This document shows, piece by piece, positions 43,086 to 50,220 of a stretch of 64,000 nt of DNA. Source of the DNA: Zavarzinella formosa DSM 19928 (GTDB lineage Bacteria; Planctomycetota; Planctomycetia; Gemmatales; Gemmataceae). The number at the start of each line of letters is the position of its first letter. The stretch's first letter is position 1. The notes beneath the pieces are model-generated. The model worked only from the letters and a program-made list of their open reading frames with translations. It did not search any database and had not been told where the DNA came from. The translations under genes were made by a program, and so were the position numbers. The DNA lies in assembly GCF_000255705.1 (NCBI RefSeq), contig NZ_JH636448.1, positions 256,489 through 320,488 of the forward strand. Reading direction: 5' to 3'.

Positions 43086-44207
43086 ATGAGCAGGCGAAGC
43101 AAGAAAGATAAGACGACGCAACCGACCAATGAATCGCCGGAATTGGCCCAAGGAGGCGCGATCCTGACGCAAACCGAACCAGAACCCATTGCGGGAGCGA
43201 CGAGCGTGGAAGGGGCTGTTTTGGAGACCGGGCATCCGTTGTTAGATTGTGCGGTCTGCAATGGCAAGGGCGGGGATTGCGCTTTATGCGGCGGTTCTGG
43301 TGTGATGCCGCCGGGTGCGACCGCAACCAAGTCTGTGGGTGAGGCGATGACCGAAATGGAGGCGACAATCGAAATCACGGTCAATGCGGCAACCGGCGTA
43401 GTGACGCCCGCCGACTTCCCGGAGATTGTCCAGGCGGCACGGGAGGCGGGAACGCTTGACCCGGTTGCCGACGTGCAAGCCTTCGACAAATCGGGCGATC
43501 TGGTGGCGACGGGAACGATCAACCTCGACACGGGCGAAACGAAGATCGGCACGCCCGAGATTCCATCTATGAATTGGCGAGAGCACAGCATCATTGATCA
43601 CTGGCATGTTGAGACGGCCCGCGTTGTCAGCGACATGGAAGAGGTCGTCTCGGAGGCCGAGTCGGAATATGAGGAGGCAAAGGACGCCGCAAAGAAGGCC
43701 AAAGAAAACCTTGAAGACAAGGAAAGGGAGCTTCGACAGTTGATTCGGTGGCGCCGCGAGAACTTCGGCAAGCCTCAGCAGGGCGAGCTTTTTCACGCCA
43801 AGCCCGCCGATCCGCACGCGTCCGAGGGGCTGACGGATTCGCCCGACACGGACTTGCCCCCGAGCGAGTGGAAGCCTGCCACCACGCCCAAAACATCAAG
43901 CGATGAGCATGGCTTGATGCCAAAAGAGCCGGAAGACGAGACTTGGAAAAAGGTGCCGCTCTCGTCGCTGAGCCTCAAGCCGGGATTGCTGAAGAAGCTC
44001 GAAAGTCCGATCCACAAGGATCGGGGGCCGATTTCGCCCATCACGACGTTGGGCGAGCTGACGGCTTACCAAGAGAAGACGCAGTCGGGATACGTCCATC
44101 TTCTGACCGACATCAAGGGCATTGGGGAGAAGGCGGCCGACGAAATCAGTGAGGCGGCTATGCAATTCTTTGCTGAAAGGAACACAAAGAAAGCGGGTGC
44201 GAAATGA
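43086..44207 (+). CDS. Cys-rich and coiled-coil prophage protein with helix-hairpin-helix end
   Basis: This 373-residue protein has three recognisable parts. Residues about 52-72 hold a DnaJ-type zinc-finger repeat (CAVCNGKGGDCALCGGSG). Residues about 190-240 form a charged coiled coil (EAESEYEEAKDAAKKAKENL). The last 60 residues contain a helix-hairpin-helix pattern (DIKGIGEKAADEISEAAMQF) typical of nonspecific DNA binding. The whole protein is not a known family. It sits in the replication region and is coupled by ATGA to the next gene, so a DNA-binding accessory role is likely. Confidence 0.5.
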   Translation: MSRRSKKDKTTQPTNESPELAQGGAILTQTEPEPIAGATSVEGAVLETGHPLLDCAVCNGKGGDCALCGGSGVMPPGATATKSVGEAMTEMEATIEITVNAATGVVTPADFPEIVQAAREAGTLDPVADVQAFDKSGDLVATGTINLDTGETKIGTPEIPSMNWREHSIIDHWHVETARVVSDMEEVVSEAESEYEEAKDAAKKAKENLEDKERELRQLIRWRRENFGKPQQGELFHAKPADPHASEGLTDSPDTDLPPSEWKPATTPKTSSDEHGLMPKEPEDETWKKVPLSSLSLKPGLLKKLESPIHKDRGPISPITTLGELTAYQEKTQSGYVHLLTDIKGIGEKAADEISEAAMQFFAERNTKKAGAK

Positions 44208-44485
44208 ACATCGCCCGCGATCCGCGAAAGATGCGGACCATAGTTGCCGTCGATTTGATCGGGCATCCGACGTCGGCGGCAAGGCTTTTGAAAACTGACG
44301 AAGCCGGGCTTCAGGCGATTATCAAGCGGCTCGAAGCTGAAGGGGCCAAACTCGTTCTTGAGGAGAAGGAAGGCGGCCGCTTTGGCTCGTTCATGTTTTG
44401 CGATCAGCAAAAAGCGAACGATGTTCTCGCCGATATTGGCCGGATTCTTCAGGAAAGGTATGCGAAGAAAGGCGGCACTGAATGA
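44204..44485 (+). CDS. Small winged-helix-like prophage protein
   Basis: This 93-residue protein has the order MRTIVAVDLIGHPTSAARLL, then LQAIIKRLEAEGAKLVLEEK, resembling a small winged helix. It is coupled by 4-nt overlaps to both neighbours (ATGA), including the cytosine methyltransferase gene that follows. It may regulate or assist the methyltransferase, but that is inference. Confidence 0.5.
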   Translation: MNIARDPRKMRTIVAVDLIGHPTSAARLLKTDEAGLQAIIKRLEAEGAKLVLEEKEGGRFGSFMFCDQQKANDVLADIGRILQERYAKKGGTE

Positions 44486-45666
44486 CCGCCACTAAACGCG
44501 GCCATTACCTGAACGAGTTCGACGCCGGCGCAGCGGAATGGATGAGAGAGCTAATCAAGGGCGGCCACTTGCCGAAGGGGGAAGTCGATGAGCGAGACAT
44601 CAGGGAAGTCAAGGGATGCGACCTTGCTGGCTATCGGCAGTGCCATTTCTTCGCGGGACTCGCCGGCTGGCCCCTTGCTTTGCGACTCGCCGGCTGGCCC
44701 GAGTCTCTTCCCGTGTGGACCGGAAGTTGCCCCTGTCAGCCATTCAGTGCGGCCGGGAAGCAAAAGGGCGAAGCGGACGAGCGCCACGTCTGGCCAGAGT
44801 TCCGACGTCTCATTGCCGAATGCCTCCCTCCAATCGTGTTTGGAGAGCAGGTTGCGAGCAAACTTGGAAGGATGTGGCTCGCCGGAGTACGATCTGACTT
44901 GGAAACATTGGGATATGAATTTGGGGGTTCCGATTTGTGCGCTGCGGGCGTCGGCTCGCCGCACATCCGGCAAAGGCTCTATTGGGTTGCCTGCCGAGTG
45001 GCCGACGCCGGATCACAATCACCACGGGACATCGGCCGATCCGTTGGCGAAGACTCGGCCGAGCGGCGCAAAGAAGCAATTGAATTTGCAGGATGCGGCC
45101 CAATTAGCGGGATGGGTGAGTCCTTCCAGTCGAGACTGGAAGGACTCACCGGGGATGGCCACGACAGGCATCAACCCGGACGGTTCGACGCGGACGAGGT
45201 TGGACCAGCTTCCGCGCCAGGCTCAGCTAGCGGGGTGGGCAACGCCAACCTGCATGAACGGGATGATACCGTCCCCGAAGCGGCTGGATTTGCTCGCCTC
45301 GGGCCAGACGACGCGAAAAGTGATGACAGGCGGGGAGCCGGTGAACTTGCACGAACAATGCCATCTATCGGGATGGCCCACTCCGAGAGTCGGGACCAAC
45401 GGCGGGCATGGGAATGCCGAGAGAGCGAACGATCCGGGGAATTGTCGGTTGGAAGATACGGCGGCGGCTTCTGGGATGCCTTCGACCTCATCTCCTGTCG
45501 AGACGGAAAAACGCGGCGTGTTGAATCCGGCTCTTTCCCGCTGGCTCATGGGGTTTCCGGCCGTGTGGGACTCTTGCGGGGCTACGGCAATGCAATCGTG
45601 CCGCCTCTCGCTGCGGTCTTCATCAGGTCGTTCCTCGAAGCGAAAGGGCTGAAGGGGCAGTCATGA
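44482..45666 (+). CDS. DNA (cytosine-5) methyltransferase
   Basis: This 394-residue protein is a phage-type C5-cytosine methyltransferase. Visible motifs are the SAM-binding-like HFFAGLAGWPLALRL (55-69), catalytic GSCPCQPFSAAGKQKG with PCQ at 84-86, FGEQVASK with E122 in the ENV position, QRLYWVA (164-170) and, after a long variable target-recognition region, GYGNAIVPPLAAVFIRSF (motif X, near 367-384). The variable part (about 175-340) is low-complexity and rich in Gly, Asp and Arg. It coincides with a second long open frame. The enzyme probably protects phage DNA from host restriction or regulates expression. No cognate restriction gene is certain. Confidence 0.85.
   Translation: MTATKRGHYLNEFDAGAAEWMRELIKGGHLPKGEVDERDIREVKGCDLAGYRQCHFFAGLAGWPLALRLAGWPESLPVWTGSCPCQPFSAAGKQKGEADERHVWPEFRRLIAECLPPIVFGEQVASKLGRMWLAGVRSDLETLGYEFGGSDLCAAGVGSPHIRQRLYWVACRVADAGSQSPRDIGRSVGEDSAERRKEAIEFAGCGPISGMGESFQSRLEGLTGDGHDRHQPGRFDADEVGPASAPGSASGVGNANLHERDDTVPEAAGFARLGPDDAKSDDRRGAGELARTMPSIGMAHSESRDQRRAWECRESERSGELSVGRYGGGFWDAFDLISCRDGKTRRVESGSFPLAHGVSGRVGLLRGYGNAIVPPLAAVFIRSFLEAKGLKGQS
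44588..45652 (+). CDS. Overlapping alternate-frame ORF inside the methyltransferase gene
   Basis: A 354-codon frame lies almost wholly inside the methyltransferase gene, shifted by one base. Its translation is not random: it has SLESRLRANLEGCGSPEYDL-like order (CLESRLRANLEGCGSPEYDL), LTWKHWDM, ICALRASARRTSGKG and repeated QLAGWVSPSSRDWKDSPG, QLAGWATPT and GWPTPRVG blocks, ending LNPALSRWLMGFPAVW. These elements match a phage hypothetical protein type that I recall occurring with cytosine methyltransferases. Both frames therefore show family-like conservation across the same DNA. It may be a true overlapping gene; no ribosome binding site proves its expression. Confidence 0.5.
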   Translation: MSETSGKSRDATLLAIGSAISSRDSPAGPLLCDSPAGPSLFPCGPEVAPVSHSVRPGSKRAKRTSATSGQSSDVSLPNASLQSCLESRLRANLEGCGSPEYDLTWKHWDMNLGVPICALRASARRTSGKGSIGLPAEWPTPDHNHHGTSADPLAKTRPSGAKKQLNLQDAAQLAGWVSPSSRDWKDSPGMATTGINPDGSTRTRLDQLPRQAQLAGWATPTCMNGMIPSPKRLDLLASGQTTRKVMTGGEPVNLHEQCHLSGWPTPRVGTNGGHGNAERANDPGNCRLEDTAAASGMPSTSSPVETEKRGVLNPALSRWLMGFPAVWDSCGATAMQSCRLSLRSSSGRSSKRKG

Positions 45667-45876
45667 CCAAGCAGCAAGCGAGAGATTGTCTGCCAATCGG
45701 CACGGACGATGCTTTGGGATGCCGCTACGTCTTCCGAGATTTACGAGTCAGGCGAATATACTCGGGCCGAAATCAAGAAGCTTCAAGGGGCATTGCTTGA
45801 ATTGGCATTGAGCCTGTCACCCATTTTGGAGAGAAAGCGAGCGAAGAATAGCAATGCTAAAACTGACGCCCCTTGA
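45663..45876 (+). pseudogene. Small prophage gene, probably frameshifted
   Basis: An ATG at 45663 is coupled to the methyltransferase stop (ATGA) and begins MTKQQARD, but this frame ends after 45 codons. The neighbouring frame holds a more protein-like sequence: IVCQSARTMLWDAATSSEIY then ESGEYTRAEIKKLQGALLEL, ending at 45876. Joining the two needs a one-base shift near 45680-45690. Either a short 55-codon gene starts at ATG 45709, or a longer gene of about 70 codons has been frameshifted. Confidence 0.4.
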
Positions 45877-46186
45877 GCATGTCAAGCTTCATTGCCGGGA
45901 GTTGGGCCTTCCGCTCCCGGAGCCCGAGCACAACTTCACCAAGGGCGTTCGGGAATGGGCGTTTGACATGGCTTGGCCGGAAAAGATGGTTGCCCTCGAA
46001 ATTGAGGGCGGCGCGTTCATCGGCGGTCGTCACACCAACGGATCGGGGTTTGTGGCCGACATGCTGAAATACAATGAGGCGGCCTTGCGTGGATGGTGCG
46101 TACTTCGGTGTGTGCCGAAGGATGCTCAAAGCGAACGGATCAAGTGGCTAATTTACCGGGCGTTGACGATGAGGGCGAAATCATGA
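45854..46186 (+). CDS. PD-(D/E)XK nuclease-like protein
   Basis: This 110-residue protein fits a compact PD-(D/E)XK endonuclease fold: EWAFDMAWPEKMVALEIEGG with Asp and ExE as metal ligands, then GGRHTNGSGFVADMLKYNEA and ALRGWCVLRC. Similar small nucleases occur in phages. It may process branched DNA or act as a defence or exclusion nuclease. It lies just after the cytosine methyltransferase, which raises the possibility of a functional pair, but no proof exists. Its start overlaps the small gene before it, and it is coupled to the MazG-like gene by ATGA. Confidence 0.6.
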   Translation: MLKLTPLEHVKLHCRELGLPLPEPEHNFTKGVREWAFDMAWPEKMVALEIEGGAFIGGRHTNGSGFVADMLKYNEAALRGWCVLRCVPKDAQSERIKWLIYRALTMRAKS

Positions 46187-46530
46187 TGACTTTTGAAGGA
46201 TTTTCGATCACCAACCGGATGCGATGCGAGGATGCGTCTGGCTTCTCGCATCCGCTGAATTCATGGTCGCTTTCGGACTGGATCACGGCCACGACTGGCG
46301 AACTTGGCGAAGCGGCCAACATCGCCAAGAAACTGAACAGAGTTCGGGATGGAATTCCGGGCAACACGCAGCCCGAAGAAGAATTGCGCGCCAACTTGAA
46401 GGATGAGCTTGCGGACGTGTTCATTTATCTTGACCTGCTTGCACAGTCGCAAGGAATCAGCTTGGAGCAAGCCGTTCGCGACAAGTTCAACGCGACATCA
46501 AGAAGGATCGGATGCCCCATTGAATGCTGA
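46183..46530 (+). CDS. MazG-like nucleotide pyrophosphohydrolase
   Basis: This 115-residue protein has the all-alpha NTP pyrophosphatase pattern: ATTGELGEAANIAKKL supplies the ExxE pair and LKDELADVFIYLDLLA the ExxD pair that bind magnesium. MazG-family enzymes hydrolyse NTPs or (p)ppGpp-like nucleotides. Phage copies are thought to adjust host nucleotide pools or stress signalling. It is coupled to the nuclease gene by a 4-nt overlap. Confidence 0.75.
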   Translation: MMTFEGFSITNRMRCEDASGFSHPLNSWSLSDWITATTGELGEAANIAKKLNRVRDGIPGNTQPEEELRANLKDELADVFIYLDLLAQSQGISLEQAVRDKFNATSRRIGCPIEC

Positions 46531-46536
46531 GGGAGA

Positions 46537-46743
46537 ATGATGATCTCCAGCCCGAAGCCCGGCCAAACCGTCCAAGTCTGGTATGGGCCGAAGTCTCGAA
46601 ACCGCATGCCGCTACACGGACGGCTTGCGGTTGTTTTGGTTCCGGGAAATAGCAGGCCGAGAAATCACCTTATCAGCGTGGACGGCCATAAAGTGATTGT
46701 TCCGGCGGGGAATTTGCGAAAGGCGACAAGTGAACTACCGTAG
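46537..46743 (+). CDS. Small prophage protein of unknown function
   Basis: This 68-residue protein begins after GAGGGAGA. It looks like a small beta-barrel: GQTVQVWYGPKSRNRMPLHG, then LAVVLVPGN and HKVIVPAGNL. No family is recognised. Its 3' end overlaps the start of the TIGR02996-domain gene by 14 nt. Confidence 0.5.
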   Translation: MMISSPKPGQTVQVWYGPKSRNRMPLHGRLAVVLVPGNSRPRNHLISVDGHKVIVPAGNLRKATSELP

Positions 46744-47350
46744 TGATCCCGAATACCGTGCCATGCTTGAAACGGTCCTAACGTCGCCGCATGACACGGC
46801 GCCGAGGCTGGTTCTTGCGGACAAGATTCAAGAGTCTGGGGATGACGCAAGGGCTGAAAATATCAGGAGCCAGATCTCGGGATTCGTGAGCGGCAGCACG
46901 TTGCACATGATTTTGCCGATCAGGCTGGATCATGATCTTTTTGGCTCTCCGATGGTCGAAAAGCACAATGTGGAGCTTCGGGAGAATCGGGGATTTGTCG
47001 AAGGATTGACGACCACGGCGAAAGCGTTTTTTCATCACGCCAAAATTTGGTTTTCGGAGCATCCGATTCTCTGGGTTCGCCTGACGGATTTTCGGCCTTT
47101 GGAGTATTCGAATGGCCCCTATCCCATCGTGGGGGTTATCGATCAAAATTCAGCAGATGCCAGAATCAGCCATCCGTCCCACTCGCTCCCCTCTGATGTG
47201 TGGGTTCTACTCTCGAAGTCGTGCGAGTTCGTCAACGGGGGCATTGCCAATTTTAAGCGTCATGAGCTGGAGGCCGATATTTCCGACGCACTTGTTGCTT
47301 ACGGCCGTCATCTCGCCGGGTTGCCCCCTCTGACAGTCTCAAATGCTTAA
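46730..47350 (+). CDS. TIGR02996-domain protein
   Basis: This 206-residue protein opens with the planctomycete-specific TIGR02996 motif: MLETVLTSPHDTAPRLVLAD followed by KIQESGDDARAENIRSQI. In host proteins this domain often precedes leucine-rich or other repeat regions. Here the rest has no clear repeats, apart from a RGFVEGLTT segment typical of the family's linker. Its function is unknown. Its presence in a prophage indicates long association of the phage with planctomycetes or capture of a host gene. The start is GTG 46730. A terminator follows. Confidence 0.65.
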   Translation: MNYRSDPEYRAMLETVLTSPHDTAPRLVLADKIQESGDDARAENIRSQISGFVSGSTLHMILPIRLDHDLFGSPMVEKHNVELRENRGFVEGLTTTAKAFFHHAKIWFSEHPILWVRLTDFRPLEYSNGPYPIVGVIDQNSADARISHPSHSLPSDVWVLLSKSCEFVNGGIANFKRHELEADISDALVAYGRHLAGLPPLTVSNA

Positions 47351-47379
47351 TCGTTGATCCGTTATTGCGTCCCCACACG

Positions 47380-47404
47380 ACCCGGCATTTTTGCCGGGTT
47401 TTTT
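47380..47404 (+). terminator. Rho-independent terminator
   Basis: A perfect 7-bp stem ACCCGGC/GCCGGGT with a 6-base loop (ATTTTT) is followed by a T-run. It marks the end of the early/replication transcription unit, 29 bases after the TIGR02996 gene. Confidence 0.85.
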
Positions 47405-47499
47405 CGTTTGCACTTCATGCGTCGGTCATGCTTTCGCATGGGCCGAACCCCAAATATTACCCGCCCGAATCCAAGCCAAGCGACGGAGAACATTTAGCC

Positions 47500-48036
47500 A
47501 TGACGAGCAATGAAATCGTCGAACGCCTGCTAGGTCTGAATGGTCACCCCGATCCGGTGAAAGCGGCTCTCGCCAAGGTTTCGATTCCCTGCGGAATTGA
47601 TCCCCATGACGTGGCCCAACACTGCCGAATCAGGGTGATGCTCGCGGCTCCGCGTTATTCGGAAGACAAGGGGACAGCGTTCACGTTTGCCTTTTCGGTT
47701 GCCTTGAATGTGGCTCACAACCACATTCGTGACACCGAGCGGAAGACGAAGCGGCTGGCTCCCTTGCCCCGACAACTGAACTCGCGGCCTGATTCACGGA
47801 CCGTTCCCGATTCGAGGGATGCCGTAATCGACCGGGTTCGGACAGCGGTGAGGCAGCTACCCAAGGATCTTCGCCGGGTGATTCGGCTGGTGATGCTCGA
47901 AGAGGTCTCAAAGCCCGATGCGTGCAAAAGGCTTGGGATTCCAATGCGTGAATTAAACGAACGGCTTAACCTCGGCAAAGGCTTGCTCAAGCGCATCCTT
48001 TCGGGCAAGCCGGTCAAAGCGACCCGGCGAGCCTGA
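47500..48036 (+). CDS. Sigma-70-like (ECF-type) regulator
   Basis: This 178-residue protein has the layout of a small sigma factor. A region 2-like part contains DPHDVAQHCRIRVMLAAPRY and ALNVAHNHIRDTERKTKRL. A region 4-like helix-turn-helix contains RQLPKDLRRVIRLVMLEEVS followed by KPDACKRLGIPMRELNERLN. The start at 47500 follows GGAG at modest spacing. It lies between a terminator and the packaging genes, which is the position of a late-gene activator. It probably directs RNA polymerase to late promoters. Confidence 0.65.
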   Translation: MTSNEIVERLLGLNGHPDPVKAALAKVSIPCGIDPHDVAQHCRIRVMLAAPRYSEDKGTAFTFAFSVALNVAHNHIRDTERKTKRLAPLPRQLNSRPDSRTVPDSRDAVIDRVRTAVRQLPKDLRRVIRLVMLEEVSKPDACKRLGIPMRELNERLNLGKGLLKRILSGKPVKATRRA

Positions 48037-48067
48037 GGCCACGGCTCGCCGGGATGAGGTAACAGTG

Positions 48068-48373
48068 ATGCCATACGCTCCGAAGCCTCTTCCCAGATCG
48101 CGGCTTCACCGGCCGGACAACCGACCGACTCGCCAGAAGCGAGGCTATGACCGGGATTGGGAAAAGCTGCGGGCGGCGGTGATTGATGACGAGCCGCTTT
48201 GCCGGATGTGCATGAACCGGGGCCGTCACGTTGCGGCCGATCTGGTTGACCACATCCAGCCCATTGAAGACGGCGGCGAACGGCTGAGTCGGGAGAACCT
48301 TCAGCCGTTGTGCCGGAAGTGTCACGGCGAGAAGACGGCCGAGGATCTGAGGAAGCGAAGGGGCAAGGCATGA
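48068..48373 (+). CDS. HNH endonuclease
   Basis: This 101-residue protein has the HNH motif: cysteine pairs CRMC and CRKC, VDHIQPIEDGG and ENLQPLCRKCH, with basic N- and C-termini. Phage HNH proteins next to terminase genes assist in cutting concatemers during packaging. A GTG directly before the ATG is an alternative start. It is coupled by ATGA to the next gene. Confidence 0.85.
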   Translation: MPYAPKPLPRSRLHRPDNRPTRQKRGYDRDWEKLRAAVIDDEPLCRMCMNRGRHVAADLVDHIQPIEDGGERLSRENLQPLCRKCHGEKTAEDLRKRRGKA

Positions 48374-48552
48374 CCGCCGATCAATGGTTTGCGTTCGTCA
48401 TGGGATGCTGCGGCGGGGCCGTTTGCTCAATTGTGTTCGGCCTTGCCGGGAGTCGCAAGGAGGATCGAAAGATGCGTGAAGCGTTGCTCAGGCTGACCGA
48501 TGCCATCAACAACAACAGTCGGAAGCTGGCCGTCACAACTCGGATGAATTGA
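48370..48552 (+). CDS. Small membrane protein
   Basis: This 60-residue protein has one hydrophobic helix (FAFVMGCCGGAVCSIVFGLA) followed by a charged helix (RKMREALLRLTDAINNNSRK). It overlaps the HNH gene. The topology resembles small phage membrane proteins, but the family is unknown. Confidence 0.5.
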   Translation: MTADQWFAFVMGCCGGAVCSIVFGLAGSRKEDRKMREALLRLTDAINNNSRKLAVTTRMN

Positions 48553-48555
48553 GCC

Positions 48556-48618
48556 ATGCTCGAATATTGGTAGCTTTGGCTGATCCTGTTTGTCGTCATC
48601 TTTGCAAGTTCGGACTGA
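48556..48618 (+). pseudogene. Tiny membrane peptide gene interrupted by an amber codon
   Basis: A 20-codon frame reads MLEYW, then TAG (48571-48573), then LWLILFVVIFASSD before TGA. The whole would be a typical tiny single-pass membrane peptide if the TAG were TGG. Only five residues are made without suppression. It is too short to prove. Confidence 0.25.
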
Positions 48619-48621
48619 CCC

Positions 48622-48843
48622 ATGAACCCTGAGCAACTGCGGGCGGCTATTGCAACCACGACGGGCCGACCAGTCCAAGAGGTCAGGCTTGACGGCTTGC
48701 AGGCCAGCGTAGACGTACCGAGCGTTGGTGTCTTTGTGAGGATTGGGACTACGCCGACCGAGGCACTTGACCGGCTGCTCATTGCTGTCCGGGCCAATGT
48801 GAGGCTGGGCGGTGCGGGGCGAGCCATACGGTTTGAAGCGTGA
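48622..48843 (+). CDS. Small prophage protein of unknown function
   Basis: This 73-residue protein has an alternating helix and strand pattern (EALDRLLIAVRANVRLGG, DVPSVGVFVRIG). No family is recognised. It precedes the packaging genes in a string of small genes separated by few bases. Confidence 0.45.
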   Translation: MNPEQLRAAIATTTGRPVQEVRLDGLQASVDVPSVGVFVRIGTTPTEALDRLLIAVRANVRLGGAGRAIRFEA

Positions 48844-48849
48844 TTGGAC

Positions 48850-49044
48850 ATGCACCACGACGCGCCCCATCCGAGCCTTGAGGGCATGAACTTCGCCTTC
48901 TGGGCTGACTACCCTTGCGACCCGTCTTGGCCCATTGAGCGAATGCCCGACACCAAGGCCGAGGCAAAGATCAGGGCCAAAGTGATCAATGAGAGGATCA
49001 GGGCCAGAGACCGCCTCAATGAGGCAAAGAAGGCAAAGCGATGA
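48850..49044 (+). CDS. Small prophage protein of unknown function
   Basis: This 64-residue protein has an aromatic, His-rich first half (MHHDAPHPSLEGMNFAFWAD) and a charged helical end (INERIRARDRLNEAKKAKR). Its stop overlaps the start of the next tiny gene (ATGA). No family is recognised. Confidence 0.45.
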   Translation: MHHDAPHPSLEGMNFAFWADYPCDPSWPIERMPDTKAEAKIRAKVINERIRARDRLNEAKKAKR

Positions 49045-49133
49045 TTGACCCTGAGAAGGCCGCCAAGATCGGCTTTTGCATCTCTCTTGCTGTTGTCTTT
49101 GCGTGGCTTCTGACCCTTGCTGGCGGCTTCTGA
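49041..49133 (+). CDS. Tiny single-pass membrane protein
   Basis: A 30-codon gene is coupled to the previous stop. It encodes a short charged start (MIDPEKAAK) and one hydrophobic helix (CISLAVVFAWLLTLAGG). It resembles small holin-like or spanin-like peptides, but position alone does not support a lysis role. Confidence 0.4.
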   Translation: MIDPEKAAKIGFCISLAVVFAWLLTLAGGF

Positions 49134-49243
49134 GGGGCCACAGTGGGATAGGGGGTCGAATCTCTGGGGCTATGGCCTCAGTACCGACGGTTACGCATTT
49201 CAAAAAGTCACGCAGGTTTTCGAGCGACTTGGAGGGGGCTCCG

Positions 49244-49471
49244 ATGGCTCCGGCGAGCGATTTTGACCCCACGGCGACCGTATTCGTGGGCGGTCCGTTC
49301 GATGGTGGCTCGGTCTGGACTGATGGCCATCGCATCCCGGACATGGTTTACACGCCTCGAATGCCCCCGGGTCAAGGCGGGGCGAAGCCAAAATTGTTCC
49401 CCCGGCCCGGCATGACGCGATACGAACGCGACGGCGGCCGACATGTGTTCCGGGGGTGGGTAGCCGAGTGA
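49244..49471 (+). CDS. Small prophage protein of unknown function
   Basis: This 75-residue protein starts at ATG 49244 after GGAGGGGGCTCC, a strong site; an in-frame ATG at 49172 is also possible. It contains TVFVGGPFDGGSVWTDG and RYERDGGRHVFRGWVAE, an order I associate with small phage head-region proteins of unknown role. It lies 9 nt before the next gene. Confidence 0.5.
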   Translation: MAPASDFDPTATVFVGGPFDGGSVWTDGHRIPDMVYTPRMPPGQGGAKPKLFPRPGMTRYERDGGRHVFRGWVAE

Positions 49472-49480
49472 GGGGCGATC

Positions 49481-49753
49481 ATGTTCGGATTCGGTGGCGC
49501 CAAGAAAAAGCGGGCCGTTGTCGCGTTGGCGAGAATCGGCGAGCTTTGGCCGCTGGCCGTTGAGCAGACCGACATTCCGAAAGCGTCGGGAGTGGTCAGA
49601 GGGAGCCACAGCCAAGCAGTGATTCTCTGGGCCAACGGGCTTGACAGCAACGGCAAGCAATGGTTTCCGCATCGGGGTTTCACCGACGCACAACTTGCCG
49701 ACTACGAGGCCGGTCACGGTGACAGGAAGCAATGCGAGGCCCGATCCCACTGA
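49481..49753 (+). CDS. Small prophage protein of unknown function
   Basis: This 90-residue protein begins with a basic stretch (GGAKKKRAVVALARIGELW) and is otherwise polar. Its end overlaps the terminase small subunit start by 22 nt. No family is recognised. Confidence 0.4.
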   Translation: MFGFGGAKKKRAVVALARIGELWPLAVEQTDIPKASGVVRGSHSQAVILWANGLDSNGKQWFPHRGFTDAQLADYEAGHGDRKQCEARSH

Positions 49754-50220
49754 GCCGAGAGGCCAACGAAGCCGCCGGAAACCCCGGCAAACGCTCCCAA
49801 CCACGACGCGGAGCCCTGACGCTCGGCAAGCCGAAGCCCCCGAAAGACCTGACCGGGGAGGCCGTCGCCGAGTGGAACCGGCTGATTCCCGAGTTGGAAG
49901 AGGCCGGATTGCTGGCCAAAGTGGACCGGGCGGGGCTGTCGGAGATGTGCCGGGCGTGGGGCGAGATCCAAGAGGCACGGGCGATCCTCGGCAAAGACGG
50001 CTGGATGCTTCGTCAGCCGATCCAAAACGCGAAGGGCGAAGTTCTCGGCGAGAAGGTTCAACGGCATCCGGCGGCCTTGATGCTCTCGGACGCAACACGG
50101 CGATGGATGGTTCTCGCGATGCAATACGGCCTGACGCCAGTCGCCCGGATGCGGATGCGGCTTGAGGCGTCGGTTGATCAATCCGAAGAAGACGACCTGT
50201 TGAAGCTCCTGAATGAATAA
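49732..50220 (+). CDS. terS: Terminase small subunit (P27 family)
   Basis: This 162-residue protein fits the P27-type terminase small subunit. The N-terminus SREANEAAGNPGKRSQPRRG is followed by PPKDLTGEAVAEWNRLIPEL, EEAGLLAKVDRAGLSEMCRA and a C-terminal RMRMRLEASVDQSEEDD. It recognises the phage packaging site and hands DNA to the large subunit. It overlaps the large-subunit gene by 8 nt. Confidence 0.88.
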   Translation: MRGPIPLSREANEAAGNPGKRSQPRRGALTLGKPKPPKDLTGEAVAEWNRLIPELEEAGLLAKVDRAGLSEMCRAWGEIQEARAILGKDGWMLRQPIQNAKGEVLGEKVQRHPAALMLSDATRRWMVLAMQYGLTPVARMRMRLEASVDQSEEDDLLKLLNE

